This document shows positions 1 to 8,681 of a DNA stretch of 64,000 nucleotides, in pieces (the first letter of the stretch is position 1; the number at the start of each line of letters is the position of its first letter). The stretch lies in assembly GCF_006716355.1 (NCBI RefSeq), contig NZ_VFOW01000001.1:2170001-2234000 (forward strand), given 5' to 3'. This DNA is from Stackebrandtia endophytica (GTDB lineage: Bacteria > Actinomycetota > Actinomycetes > Mycobacteriales > Micromonosporaceae). The translations under genes and the position numbers were made by a program. A model generated the notes under the pieces. The model saw only the letters and a program-made list of their open reading frames with translations, was not told where the DNA came from and searched no databases.

Positions 1-952
1 TCAACGCGATTCCGGGGCCGGAGCTGGTGGTGACGCCCAGCGCGCCTCCGTAGGAGGCGCCGAGTGCGGCGCCGACGGCGGCGATCTCGTCTTCGGCTTG
101 GAAGGTCGTGACGCCGAACCGCTTGTGTTTGCTGAGTTCGTGGAGGATGTCGGAGGCCGGCGTGATCGGGTAGGCGCCGAGGAAGACCGGCAGTTTCGCG
201 CGGACTCCGGAGGCGACGAGGCCGTAGGCCAGCGCGAGGTTTCCGGTGATGTTGCGGTAGGTGCCGGGCGCGAGGTTGGCCGGCGGTACCTCGTAGCGAA
301 CCGAGAAGGCCTCGGTGGTCTCGCCGTAGGCGTGGCCGGCGCGCAGCGCGGCGATGTTGGCCTGAGCGATCTCGGGGCGCGCGGCGAACTTCTTGGAGAT
401 GAACGATTCGGTGGTGTCGGTGGGGCGCGAGTACAGCCACGACACCAGGCCCAGCGCGAACATGTTCTTGGCGCGGGCCGCCTCGTTCTTACCGATGTCG
501 AATGAGGACAGTGCCTCGATCGTCAGGGAGGTCAACGGGACCGGGTGAACCTGGTACGGCTCCAGCGAGTCGTCCTCAAGCGGGTTGGCGGCGTAGCCGA
601 CCTTCTTGAGGTTTCGCGGCGTGAATTCGTCGGAGTTGACGACGATGGTGGCGCCGCGGGGGACGTCGGGCAGGTTCGCCTTCAGTGCGGCCGGGTTCAT
701 CGCCACCAGGACGCCGGGCTCGTCGCCGGGGGTGAGGATGTCGGTGTCGGCGAAGTGGATCTGGAAGCTCGACACTCCCGGCAGGGTTCCGGCGGGGGCG
801 CGGATCTCGGCGGGGAAGTTGGGCAGAGTCGATAGGTCGTTACCGAGTTTGGCGGTCTCGGCGGTAAACCGATCCCCCGTCAACTGCATTCCGTCGCCGG
901 AGTCTCCCGCGAATCGGATGACAACCCGGTCCAATTGCCGGACGGTGTTCAC
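1..952 (-). CDS. korA: 2-oxoacid:ferredoxin oxidoreductase, alpha subunit (partial)
   Basis: This is the N-terminal 317 residues of the alpha subunit of a 2-oxoglutarate (2-oxoacid):ferredoxin oxidoreductase, which makes succinyl-CoA and reduced ferredoxin in the TCA cycle. The protein opens with the gamma-type domain ([20 protein letters not shown]) and, near residue 265, enters the pyrimidine-binding domain with [15 protein letters not shown] followed by [16 protein letters not shown], both typical of KorA. The fused gamma-alpha order is usual in actinobacteria. I chose a GTG start at 952 because AAGGAG lies about 12 bases upstream. The gene runs off the left edge of the window; the beta subunit would be expected beyond it. 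Function call is firm; 2-oxoglutarate as substrate is family inference. Confidence 0.93.
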   Translation of the reverse strand, partial: MNTVRQLDRVVIRFAGDSGDGMQLTGDRFTAETAKLGNDLSTLPNFPAEIRAPAGTLPGVSSFQIHFADTDILTPGDEPGVLVAMNPAALKANLPDVPRGATIVVNSDEFTPRNLKKVGYAANPLEDDSLEPYQVHPVPLTSLTIEALSSFDIGKNEAARAKNMFALGLVSWLYSRPTDTTESFISKKFAARPEIAQANIAALRAGHAYGETTEAFSVRYEVPPANLAPGTYRNITGNLALAYGLVASGVRAKLPVFLGAYPITPASDILHELSKHKRFGVTTFQAEDEIAAVGAALGASYGGALGVTTSSGPGIAL

Positions 953-1180
953 CTTTATGCACTCTCCTTGGCGGGCTGGCAGCGACGAAATCCCGCTCCT
1001 TCATACACTCGCGATCGTACGTCGACACGAGCGGGATATCGCGGTGTGTGTCCGACGACATCGTTGTCGTCAGCGCAAAAGGAGCGTGAAAACTCCCGAA
1101 CACGCGTATTCGACGTCACACGGCGGACCAGAGTACGCACAGTGACATCGACTCGGCTCGGCTGCCCTACCGTTATTCCG

Positions 1181-2215
1181 CTAGCTGGGCGATGCTGAGC
1201 TTTCCAGGTTACGGGACTGCATGTTCTCACTGTTGGTCTGACTCGCGCCGGTTTCGCCGGAGTCTCCGCCGGTGTCGCCACCGGGGGTCTGGCTTTCGGT
1301 TTCCGACGGGCTCGGCGACGGTTGCTCACTGGGTGACGTGCTCGGCGTGTCGGTCGGTTCCTCGCCGCCGCCGGGTTTCTCGGTCGTTTCAGTGAACTGT
1401 TCGCCGTCGAAGGTGAACTGCCGCAGATCGGCGGTTCCGGGTTCCTCGGCCGGGAAACTGAGGGTCACGATCGTGTCGTCGACCGAGGCCACCCCGATCG
1501 GGTCGTCCTCTCGGGAGGCGGCGAAGACGAATTCGACCGTGCCGAAGGACTTCTCGTCCTGGTACAGCGCGATGACGCCGGGGACGTCGCCGCAGGCGAC
1601 CGGCACGATGACCTCATCGCCCTCCTCACCGTCGAGGTCGGTGACCATCGGGTGCGTTCCACCGGGCAGCAGTTCCCAGGTGGGTTCGGTCTCCTCCTCG
1701 CCGGGACTGGGCGTGTTGCGCGGTTTGTTCGAGGTCGTCCCGTCGGGCTTGTCGAAGGCCTCGAAGGTGTACTCCCCCGCTGGACAGCGTTCGGCCAGGC
1801 GGCCGGGCCAGTCGGGCAGCGAGATGGTCCAGGACAGCAGTTCGTTCTCCACCGGGTCGGGTTCGGTGGACAGCGATGTCGAGCTGTCCTCCGGTGCCGA
1901 GGTGGTCGACAGGTGGTCGACGCTTCCGGTGTCGGTGGTGGTTTCGGCACCGGCGACCGCCGGGTCCTCGGACTGCGGGATCGTGATGGTCTGCGCCACC
2001 GCGACGCCCGCGACCATGAGTCCGGTGAACGCCAACCCTGCCATGGACAGGGTCAACGCGCGTCGACGCGGCGCTCGCGCCGGTCCGGTCATCAGCGCGG
2101 TGACCGGTGGCGGATCGAAGTGCTCGGGGGCACCGGATCGGTAGGAAGCGAACGCCGCCGCGACTATGTCGTCGCTGTCGTCACTGCGGGCTCGCGGGAT
2201 ACGCGGTTCATCCAC
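1181..2215 (-). CDS. Single-pass membrane protein coupled to ECF sigma factor
   Basis: A 344-residue protein starting at a GTG that overlaps the sigma-factor stop by 8 bases, so translation is probably coupled. About 55 N-terminal residues are cytoplasmic, then one membrane segment lies at roughly residues 52-75 (LTLSMAGLAFTGLMVAGVAV). A long exported part follows, rich in Thr, Ser, Pro and Glu, with a central globular region (TDLDGEEGDEVIVPVACGDV) and a low-complexity tail of TPSTSPSEQPSPSPSE type. The position directly after an ECF sigma gene and the topology suggest an anti-sigma or sensor role. I see no zinc-binding HxxxCxxC motif, so it is not a standard ZAS anti-sigma factor. The role is inferred from context only. 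Confidence 0.75.
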   Translation of the reverse strand: MDEPRIPRARSDDSDDIVAAAFASYRSGAPEHFDPPPVTALMTGPARAPRRRALTLSMAGLAFTGLMVAGVAVAQTITIPQSEDPAVAGAETTTDTGSVDHLSTTSAPEDSSTSLSTEPDPVENELLSWTISLPDWPGRLAERCPAGEYTFEAFDKPDGTTSNKPRNTPSPGEEETEPTWELLPGGTHPMVTDLDGEEGDEVIVPVACGDVPGVIALYQDEKSFGTVEFVFAASREDDPIGVASVDDTIVTLSFPAEEPGTADLRQFTFDGEQFTETTEKPGGGEEPTDTPSTSPSEQPSPSPSETESQTPGGDTGGDSGETGASQTNSENMQSRNLESSASPS

Positions 2216-2888
2216 GCCGGGTCACCTCGCCCGGTCTGCGAAGCTCACCAGTAGCCTCGAATTCGTTCAGGTGTCGGGCCAGTTCGGCCCGACCGCGGTG
2301 GAGCCACGATTTCACGGTGCCTTCCTTGGCGCCGGTCTGCGCGGCGATCTCGGCGACCGACAGGTCGCCCAGGTAGTGCAGGACCACGGCGCGGCGCTGT
2401 TTTTCGGGGACCTTGCGCAGCGCTTCGACCAGTGCGACGTGGTCGGGGCTCATGCCCGGATGCGGTTCCGGTGGGGTGGAGCGTTGCAGGAATCTGCGGG
2501 CGACCGCGACTCTGCGATGTCGGCTGGTGGCCAGGTTCCACGCGACCCGACGCACCCATGCCAGCGGTTCGTCGTAGGTGCCGATGGTGTCCCAGCGTTG
2601 CCAGGCGCGTAGGAACGCCTCCTGGACGAGGTCTTGGGCTTCGCTCGCGTCGGAGGTGTACGCGAAGACTTGGGCAGCCAGTTCCGCGAATCGCGACTCA
2701 TAGAGCGCGATGAACTCGCTTTCTGACCGCACGCGCACTCCGTCACGTTCCGACGTCCTGGCCCCATCGAGGCCCGTCTCACCCTCAACGTTAGGGGCTA
2801 TTTTTCCTGTCGGTCGGTCGACGACGCATCCGGGGGGGTGACCGATGTCAAATGGCACGGCGCCGCCCAGCGCAATCGTGCTTGCCAT
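2208..2888 (-). CDS. ECF RNA polymerase sigma factor (SigE-like family)
   Basis: A group 4 sigma-70 factor. Region 2 is visible as FIALYESRFAELAAQVFAYTS followed by DLVQEAFLRAWQRW, and region 4 as VPEKQRRAVVLHYLGDLSV with the helix-turn-helix EIAAQTGAKEGTVKSWLHRG. It directs RNA polymerase to its own promoter set, commonly including its own operon. I chose the ATG at 2888 because GAGGAG sits about 6 bases upstream; an earlier in-frame start at 2915 lacks such a site. The first roughly 60 residues before region 2 are unusual, and the protein could also start at a GTG just before RVRSESEF. It forms an operon with the membrane protein downstream. The regulon cannot be read from the window. Confidence 0.9.
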   Translation of the reverse strand: MASTIALGGAVPFDIGHPPGCVVDRPTGKIAPNVEGETGLDGARTSERDGVRVRSESEFIALYESRFAELAAQVFAYTSDASEAQDLVQEAFLRAWQRWDTIGTYDEPLAWVRRVAWNLATSRHRRVAVARRFLQRSTPPEPHPGMSPDHVALVEALRKVPEKQRRAVVLHYLGDLSVAEIAAQTGAKEGTVKSWLHRGRAELARHLNEFEATGELRRPGEVTRRG

Positions 2889-3282
2889 CGATGTCTCCTC
2901 ACGTCGGGAAGTCACTGTCGGGATCTGCCTTCAAACACGTCTGACCACTGATCCCGGTTGCGTCGTCGATCGCCCCAACCCAACCAATAGTATCGATATC
3001 GCGACGTGACGGAGGTCTCAGCATCGTGAGCGGAGAACCGCCGACGGCCAGACTCCGGTTCCGGGTCTCACGGTAGTCTCCGCACGAGGCTTAGAGGTTG
3101 TCTTCGATCCTCGTTCGTCGTGCAACACGAACAGCGGGTTCGAAGACGGGCCCTCCGGTACCCCTCGGGCCATCGCCGGCTGTCAAGGGCTCATGACAGT
3201 GGACGGTCCCGACTTCGCAACCGGTCGGCGGTATCCACGATGCCCTCACCCCATTCACATTCTGACCACGAGCTGGAATTAC
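2889..3282. other. Intergenic region between divergent genes
   Basis: This stretch separates the ECF sigma gene (minus strand) from the QPGYG-repeat protein (plus strand) and should hold both promoters. I could not fix a convincing -35/-10 pair or operator. Several reading frames cross it without codon bias or ribosome-binding sites, and I see no gene. Confidence 0.5.
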
Positions 3283-3942
3283 ATGACATACCCACAACAA
3301 CCCGGCTACGGCAACGGCGATTACGGCCAGCAGCAGCAGCCGGGTTATGGCCAACAGCCCGGCTATGGGCAACAGCAGCCCGGTTACGGGCAGCAACCGG
3401 GCTACGGCCAGCAACCCGGCTATGGGCAACAGCCGGGCTACGGCCAGCAACCCGACCACGGACAGCAGCCGGGTTACGGTCAACAACCCGAATACGGGCA
3501 GCAGGGCGGCTACCCGGCACAACAACCCGGTTACGGCCCACCGGCCGACGGCGGTGGCCAGGGATGGATCACGGTCGACGCCAAGTTCATGCCGCTCAAC
3601 CTGTTGCTGTTCATACTCAAGCCGAAGATCTACATCGACGGCCAGAAGATGCCGAACGCGGAGTGGCAGCCGAACACCTACCCGGTCACCGCCGGCGTGC
3701 ACAACGTTCGCGTCACCTCCCCCTATCTCTGGGAGTTCGGTGAGGCCGAAACCCAGGTCACGGTGCCTGCGGGACAGAACATCCCGGTGGAGTACCGCAG
3801 TCCCCTGGTGGCCCTGTTCGTACCCGGCTCGATCGGCCCTCCGCCGCAGAAGTACAACGGCCTGGGCGTGATGCTGGGTGTCATGGTGGCGCCGCTGGTG
3901 CTGCTCCTACTGCTGTGCTGCTTCTCATTTGTGTTGATTTAG
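3283..3942 (+). CDS. QPGYG-repeat membrane protein
   Basis: A 219-residue protein. The first about 90 residues are low complexity, built from near-identical units of the type [11 protein letters not shown] (Gly, Tyr, Gln, Pro only), encoded by a DNA tandem repeat at about 3300-3540. A globular segment follows ([21 protein letters not shown]), with a beta-rich domain ([25 protein letters not shown]) that resembles a small PEGA-like or carboxypeptidase-regulatory-like fold. One C-terminal membrane anchor covers about residues 193-219 ([20 protein letters not shown]). The ATG at 3283 is preferred because the repeat domain begins immediately after it; an upstream in-frame start at 3193 adds an unrelated leader. 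Similar Gln/Tyr-rich tails occur on actinobacterial membrane proteins. The function is unknown. Confidence 0.8.
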   Translation: MTYPQQPGYGNGDYGQQQQPGYGQQPGYGQQQPGYGQQPGYGQQPGYGQQPGYGQQPDHGQQPGYGQQPEYGQQGGYPAQQPGYGPPADGGGQGWITVDAKFMPLNLLLFILKPKIYIDGQKMPNAEWQPNTYPVTAGVHNVRVTSPYLWEFGEAETQVTVPAGQNIPVEYRSPLVALFVPGSIGPPPQKYNGLGVMLGVMVAPLVLLLLLCCFSFVLI

Positions 3943-4066
3943 GACGAAGCGGAAACGCATGGGGGTCCGGGGAACCACTCGGACCCCCAATTGTGGACAC
4001 TCACGGAGAGTATCGGCGTTTTGGTGCCGACATGGCGATGTGCGTCAATCTGGCACCATAAACCGC

Positions 4067-4450
4067 ATGACCTACCTCCTCAAAATCGTCACCACGGCAG
4101 CCGCGCTGTGGGTGACCACCCTCATCTTCTCCCCGCACATCGACACCACCGCCGACAGCACCCTGGGCCACATCGGAACCCTGCTGGCGGTGGCGCTGAT
4201 CTTCGGTCTGGTCAACGGAATCGTCAAACCCATCGTCAAGGTGATCGGCTGTGCGGTCTACGCGGCCAGTCTCGGGTTGTTCGCGCTGGTCGTCAACGCC
4301 GCGCTGTTCCTGCTGGTGGACCTGATCGCCGACTGGTTCGACCTGCCGTTCCACGTCAACGGATTCTGGTGGGCGATGTTGGGCGCGGTCGTCGTCGCCG
4401 TCGTCAGTTGGATTCTCAACCTGGTCGTCCCCGACAAGAAGGGGCGCTGA
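4067..4450 (+). CDS. Phage holin family / YvlD-like membrane protein
   Basis: A 127-residue integral membrane protein with four predicted helices: about residues 1-22, 32-55 (LLAVALIFGLVNGIVKPIVK), 60-85 (AASLGLFALVVNAALFLLVD) and 100-123 (WAMLGAVVVAVVSWILNLVV). The GLVNGIVKPIVKVI and GFWWAMLGAVVVAVVSWILN segments are characteristic of the Mycobacterium phage holin superfamily IV / YvlD family (DUF360), bacterial inner-membrane proteins with no established biochemical role. The ATG at 4067 is the first start that leaves the first helix at the N-terminus. It is convergent with the IclR gene, with a strong hairpin between them. Confidence 0.88.
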   Translation: MTYLLKIVTTAAALWVTTLIFSPHIDTTADSTLGHIGTLLAVALIFGLVNGIVKPIVKVIGCAVYAASLGLFALVVNAALFLLVDLIADWFDLPFHVNGFWWAMLGAVVVAVVSWILNLVVPDKKGR

Positions 4451-4478
4451 CGGCGGGAGGAGCAGGTACCGACAACGC

Positions 4479-4519
4479 GAGGGGCGGACCCGAGATCAGC
4501 TGTCTCGGGCCCGCCCCTC
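4479..4519. terminator. Bidirectional hairpin terminator
   Basis: A 17-base inverted repeat with one mismatched pair (left arm 4479-4495, right arm 4503-4519, 7-base loop) lies between two convergent genes. There is no T-run, which is common for actinobacterial terminators. Confidence 0.75.
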
Positions 4520-4535
4520 GTCACGATCGGGTTCG

Positions 4536-5351
4536 CTACACCAGTTGCACCAGTTCGTCGGCGGCACGACGCAACCGGTTCTTCACCCGCGTGCCGTACA
4601 TCCGCAGTTCCGGAAGCGGCATGGTGCAGGCGATCACGGTGCGGCACCGTGGATCCGGGTCGTCCCGCACCACGGAAGCGACACAACCCACTCCGGTACG
4701 GAACTGATTGATCTCGGTGTACATACCCTCGGCCGCCAACTGGGCCAGGTCGTACTCCAACGCGCGCGGTTCGGTCATCGTGAAGTCGGTGTACTTGCGC
4801 ATCCCGGTCTCGCGCAGGTAATACCGGCGTTCCTGAGTAGACATCGTCGACAGCAGCGCCTTGCCCAGCGCCGTGGCGTGTGCCCCCTCGTCGAAACCGA
4901 GGATCAAGTCTTCCAGCATCGGAGATCTAGTGCCCTCCGATACCGCGGTGACCGCGACACGGCCATCGACCATCCGACCCAGGTAGTGGCTGTAACCGGT
5001 GTCTCCAACAGTCCGGCGCAGCACCTCGGCCACTGTGGATGGGCCTCGCATGGTCTTGGCGAGGTCGGCATATCGGTCCGAAACCTTCAGACCGACTTGG
5101 AACCGACCTTCGTCGCCTCTGATCAAATATCCTTCGTATGTCAACGTCCGCGCCAGATGGTAGGACGTCGGTAGCGTCAGGCCACACCGGCGCGCGATCT
5201 GCTTGGCGGTCAAACCACCAGGCACCGCCCCGATCGCCTCCATGACTCGCAGTGCCCGTTGAACGCTGCGGATCAGGTCGGTCGGTTCGGATTTCTTCAA
5301 TGGTCGCTTTGGGTCCGGACTCGCCGAGCCGGGTTTGTGGCCCCCAGCCAT
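4536..5351 (-). CDS. IclR family transcriptional regulator
   Basis: A 271-residue regulator. The N-terminal winged helix-turn-helix (SVQRALRVMEAIGAVPGGLT then AKQIARRCGLTLPTSYHLAR) is followed by the IclR effector-binding GAF-like domain, with EGTRSPMLEDLILGFDEGAH and HATALGKALLSTMSTQER. Such proteins bind palindromic operators as dimers and respond to small aromatic or organic-acid ligands. The ATG at 5351 gives a family-typical length, whereas upstream in-frame starts add about 115 unrelated residues. It is transcribed divergently from an MFS transporter across 337 bases, which suggests that it controls that transporter. A candidate operator is listed separately. Confidence 0.92.
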   Translation of the reverse strand: MAGGHKPGSASPDPKRPLKKSEPTDLIRSVQRALRVMEAIGAVPGGLTAKQIARRCGLTLPTSYHLARTLTYEGYLIRGDEGRFQVGLKVSDRYADLAKTMRGPSTVAEVLRRTVGDTGYSHYLGRMVDGRVAVTAVSEGTRSPMLEDLILGFDEGAHATALGKALLSTMSTQERRYYLRETGMRKYTDFTMTEPRALEYDLAQLAAEGMYTEINQFRTGVGCVASVVRDDPDPRCRTVIACTMPLPELRMYGTRVKNRLRRAADELVQLV

Positions 5352-5465
5352 CTCTGCATTCCCACCTTCATGGTCATGACCCCCCGTTGTCTTGTGTTGC
5401 CTAGGTTTCACTCCGCAAGTATCTGTAATACCCCATCTGCACTCGGCATGTCTACGGCGCCACCA

Positions 5466-5480
5466 TTTCAGAAGGTGAAA
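5466..5480. promoter_or_regulatory. Candidate IclR operator
   Basis: A 15-base palindrome, TTTCA-N5-TGAAA, lies between the divergent IclR and MFS genes. IclR-family sites are often short AT-flanked palindromes of this size. A second inverted repeat (GAGTCC-N9-GGACTC) lies at about 5523-5543. Assignment rests on position and symmetry only. No other feature is apparent in 5352-5688. Confidence 0.4.
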
Positions 5481-5688
5481 AAACCTTACTAGTGGCACGG
5501 GTGGATGACAGGGCATAGTAGAGGAGTCCATGTGATGCGGACTCAAGGTACGGCCCGGAACGACGTATGTGGTCTCGGGCCATGGCGGATCGCTTCCCAC
5601 CAGCGAGCCGCCGGTTGCCGCGACGGGGAGGCACTGACCCCACCAAGCCTCCTCGTCGTGGCGACAACTGTCGAGTAGCGTTCGGTCG

Positions 5689-6834
5689 ATGACCACCCCT
5701 CAACGCGCCGCGACCGCAGCCCTCACCACCACGGTGGCGACGGTTTGTCCGGTATTCCTCGTCGGCGGTCTCAGCGTTCAGATCATGGACGAGCTGACCT
5801 TCTCTCCCGCTGGTCTGGGGTTGGCCGTCGCACTGTACTTCACCACGAGCGCACTGGTGAGTGTCTGGTCTGGACGGTTCGTCGAACGGGTGGGAGTACG
5901 CAAGGCCGCCGTCGCCGCCATCGTGCTGGTGGCGATCGCGCTCGTCGGCATCGCCGCATCGGTGACCTTCACCATGTTGATCGTGATGTTGATCCTGGCC
6001 GGTCCGGCCAACAGCCTGGGGCAACTGTCGGCGAACGCGTTGCTGGCGAAACGGATCCCACCGAAGCGTCAGGGACTGATGTTCGGGATCAAACAGGCGG
6101 CCATCCCTGCGTCGACGACCCTTGCGGGCCTCTCTGTTCCGTTGATCGCACTCACCCTGGGATGGCGTTGGGCGTTCGGGTTCGCCGCGCTGCTGGCGTT
6201 GGGAGCGCTACTGCTGTTGCCGCCCAACCCCGGTGCCGCCGCCAAGGCCGCACCTCATCCCGCCGCCCGTCGCCGCCCCAGCGCCGCACTGGTGGTCATC
6301 ACGGCCGCGGCCGCCCTGGGCGCCACCGCCGCCAACCCGTTGGGAACCTTCATTGCCGACTACGCGGTGTTTCGCGGAATGTCGGAGGCGTTCGCCGGCA
6401 TGACCGTCACGATCGGTGGCCTCGCCGGGGTCGTCGCCCGAATCAGTGTCGGCTGGTTGGCCGACAAACGCAGCAGCGGGCGCCTCTCGATGATCGCGAT
6501 CATGTTGGCCGCCGGCTCGATGGGTCTGCTGATCCTGCTGGCGCCCGGCTTGTGGACCATCCCGGTCGGCACCGCCGTCGGATTCGCCTTGGGTTGGGCG
6601 TGGCCGGGACTGTTGAACTTCGCGATCACACTGCGACACCCCGATGCGCCGGCCGCCGCCACCGGGGTCACCCAGACCGGTGTCTACCTCGGCGGCGGTA
6701 TCGGCCCGTTGAGTTTCGGTGCGATCGTCGACCTGTGGGGTTACCCGACGGCGTGGACGACCATGTCGGTTCTCATGTTGGTGGGCGCCGCACTCATGGT
6801 CGTCGGTCGGCGCATGCTGCTGCGGGTCACCTGA
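5689..6834 (+). CDS. MFS transporter
   Basis: A 381-residue major facilitator superfamily permease with about 11-12 hydrophobic helices in two halves joined by a Pro/Arg-rich loop near residues 180-205 (AAPHPAARRRPS). Signature features are the loop 2-3 motif around SGRFVERVGVRKAAV, the corresponding second-half motif GWLADKRSSGRLSM, and GVTQTGVYLGGGIGP near the C-terminus. It resembles the CynX/NimT and nitrate-type drug or anion efflux branch, but the substrate cannot be inferred. The ATG at 5689 precedes TTPQRAATAAL, leading into helix 1. It is divergent from the IclR regulator and is its likely target. Confidence 0.9.
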   Translation: MTTPQRAATAALTTTVATVCPVFLVGGLSVQIMDELTFSPAGLGLAVALYFTTSALVSVWSGRFVERVGVRKAAVAAIVLVAIALVGIAASVTFTMLIVMLILAGPANSLGQLSANALLAKRIPPKRQGLMFGIKQAAIPASTTLAGLSVPLIALTLGWRWAFGFAALLALGALLLLPPNPGAAAKAAPHPAARRRPSAALVVITAAAALGATAANPLGTFIADYAVFRGMSEAFAGMTVTIGGLAGVVARISVGWLADKRSSGRLSMIAIMLAAGSMGLLILLAPGLWTIPVGTAVGFALGWAWPGLLNFAITLRHPDAPAAATGVTQTGVYLGGGIGPLSFGAIVDLWGYPTAWTTMSVLMLVGAALMVVGRRMLLRVT

Positions 6835-6981
6835 GCCGACGACACTGCCAGCCGGGACTCATCCCGCAGAACAGGCGTACCGCGCCCAACGGACACGGTG
6901 ACTAGGCCTTTTTCCAAGAATGTCGACTGGACCACAGACGGGCGCAACAGCCATCGATGACGAGGAAAGTATCGTGGTGGC

Positions 6982-7980
6982 GTGGTGAGTTTGGCGCAGC
7001 GGACAACGCCGCTGGAGTTCGTGGACCCGCAACTGGAAGCCTCCGTATCCGAGGGCCTGGTGGTGGTGGAACGGCGGCTGCACGAGGTCGTCGAATCCGG
7101 CGACCAGTTTTTGACCGAGGCCGCATCCCACCTGTTCAAGGCCGGTGGGAAACGGTTCCGCCCCATGCTCGGGTTGACCGCCGCCCATTTCGGCGACCCG
7201 ACGGCCGACGGGGTCATCCAGTCGGCGCTGGTGATGGAACTGACCCACCTGGCGACCCTGTACCACGACGACGTCATGGACGAGGCCTCGAAACGACGCG
7301 GCGCGCCCAGCGCCAACTCACGGTGGTCGAACTCGATCGCGATCCTCGCCGGGGACTACCTGTTCGCGGTGGCGTCCGAGCTGGTCGCCGAACTGGGTTC
7401 GGACACCGTCCGGACGCAGGCCCGAACGTTCTCACGCCTGGTGCAGGGGCAGATCGCCGAGACCGTCGGTCCGCCCACCGACACCGACCCGATCAAGTGG
7501 TACCTGCACGTCCTGGCGGAGAAGACCGGTTCGCTGATCGCGACCGCGGCTCAGTTGGGTGCACAGTTCGCGAAAGCTCCGGACGAGGTCGTCGACGCGG
7601 TCGCGGAGTTCGGCGAGATCATCGGCGTGGCGTTCCAGTTGTCGGACGACCTGCTGGACATCGCCTCCGACGGTGACACCTCCGGCAAGGTTCAGGGCCT
7701 CGACCTGATGGAGGGCATCCCGACCCTTCCGGTGTTGTACGCGCGCATCGGTGAGGACACACCGGAACGGCTGCGGGAACTGATCAGCGGCCCGGTCGCC
7801 GAAGAGGATCTGGCGGAGACGTTGACGTTGCTGCGGGCATCCTCCGCGATGGACCGCGCGCGTGAGACGTTGAACGACTACGGGACCCGCGCGAAGGAGA
7901 TCGCCGCCGGGTTGCCGGCCTGCCCGGCCCGGGACGCCCTGGCAGGTATCTGCGACTACATGGTGGCGCGCAACAGCTGA
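6982..7980 (+). CDS. Polyprenyl (heptaprenyl-type) diphosphate synthase
   Basis: A 332-residue trans-isoprenyl diphosphate synthase that extends allylic diphosphates with isopentenyl diphosphate, most likely giving the menaquinone side chain. Both aspartate-rich metal motifs are present: DDVMD in LATLYHDDVMDEASKRRGA and DDLLD in VAFQLSDDLLDIASDGD. The substrate-binding GGKRFRPML lies near residue 53. Length and the LYHDDVMDEASKRRG context match actinobacterial GrcC-like long-chain enzymes rather than geranylgeranyl synthases. Chain length cannot be read directly. The gene starts at one of two adjacent GTG codons (6982 or 6985) and appears monocistronic. Confidence 0.93.
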   Translation: MVSLAQRTTPLEFVDPQLEASVSEGLVVVERRLHEVVESGDQFLTEAASHLFKAGGKRFRPMLGLTAAHFGDPTADGVIQSALVMELTHLATLYHDDVMDEASKRRGAPSANSRWSNSIAILAGDYLFAVASELVAELGSDTVRTQARTFSRLVQGQIAETVGPPTDTDPIKWYLHVLAEKTGSLIATAAQLGAQFAKAPDEVVDAVAEFGEIIGVAFQLSDDLLDIASDGDTSGKVQGLDLMEGIPTLPVLYARIGEDTPERLRELISGPVAEEDLAETLTLLRASSAMDRARETLNDYGTRAKEIAAGLPACPARDALAGICDYMVARNS

Positions 7981-8149
7981 ATCGACGGTGTGACGCGACC
8001 AGACGCTGTGGAGTGTGCTTCAGGTTGCCTCGTGCCGTATTAATCACGAAAACCGTTGTGGCACGGGGTTTTCGGCGACTTCAGCGGTAGCGTTTCATCT
8101 CGTAATCGTGATCGGGCCGGTTCACCGGCTGTTCCGAGAGGGGACCCGT

Positions 8150-8338
8150 ATGTCCACTATCAACAAGTTCGCCGATCGTATTCTCAACCGACTGGTGGCG
8201 ACGTCCACCGCGAGCGCCGGCTGCGCGTACGAGCGGTTCACCCGCTACGAATCCCACGCCGGGATGCGTTGCTGGCGTATCTGCGAGATCCGCCCGGATT
8301 GCAAGACCTACTGCGGTTCGCTCAACTGTCCCGTTTAG
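8150..8338 (+). CDS. 62-residue cysteine-rich mini-protein
   Basis: A small gene with a good ribosome-binding site (GAGAGGGG about 6 bases before the ATG). The first about 20 residues (MSTINKFADRILNRLVATST) form an amphipathic, leader-like segment ending in a small-residue patch ASAG. A compact tail with six cysteines follows (C25, C41, C45, C51, C55, C60) in a CWxxC-x5-CxxxCG-x3-C pattern. The cysteine spacing suggests three disulfides or a metal knot. The leader-plus-Cys-core look recalls ribosomal peptide precursors or small bacteriocin-like proteins, but no lanthionine or other maturation gene is adjacent except possibly the methyltransferase at 8682. It is followed by a transposase remnant. 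The function is unknown. Confidence 0.7.
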   Translation: MSTINKFADRILNRLVATSTASAGCAYERFTRYESHAGMRCWRICEIRPDCKTYCGSLNCPV

Positions 8339-8510
8339 GGCGTGTGTATGAATACTGTGGAGTGAGTGGTTACGCTCGGGCCGCCCAGGTGGGCGCCTGG
8401 CCGCGTTGTCGTGACGACGCCATATCGTTCAACACATCGTCGTCGGCAGCGAAAGCACAGACGCTCACCTGGCCGATCTTCAAAGAACCTGGCCCCGTAT
8501 CCAACACCAG

Positions 8511-8645
8511 AGTCCGTAGCCGCCACAGCACTCCGTTGACCACCTGCCGGTGATCACGCCACGGACGGCCCCGTCCGTCCGCCTGAGGCAAAAGGGGCTC
8601 TATCCGCCCCCGTGCCGCATCCGTCAACTCGCCTCGACCTGACAC
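8511..8645 (-). pseudogene. IS5-family transposase N-terminal remnant
   Basis: Translation from a GTG at 8645 gives about 45 residues matching the start of IS5-type (DUF4096-bearing) transposases: GELTDAARGRIEPLLPQ, then GRGRPWRDHRQVVNGVLWRL. After WRLRT the similarity ends, and the frame continues through unrelated sequence to a stop at 8370. The DDE catalytic domain is absent. This is a decayed insertion-sequence fragment. No clear terminal inverted repeats were found. Confidence 0.75.
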
Positions 8646-8681
8646 AAGATCAATTATCAGACCGGCTATAAAGTCCTGCCC

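Noticed and set aside
3300-3540. Possible CRISPR array
   Set aside because: The units are short, in frame and coding (QPGYG), with no constant-length spacers. No other regularly spaced repeat was found.
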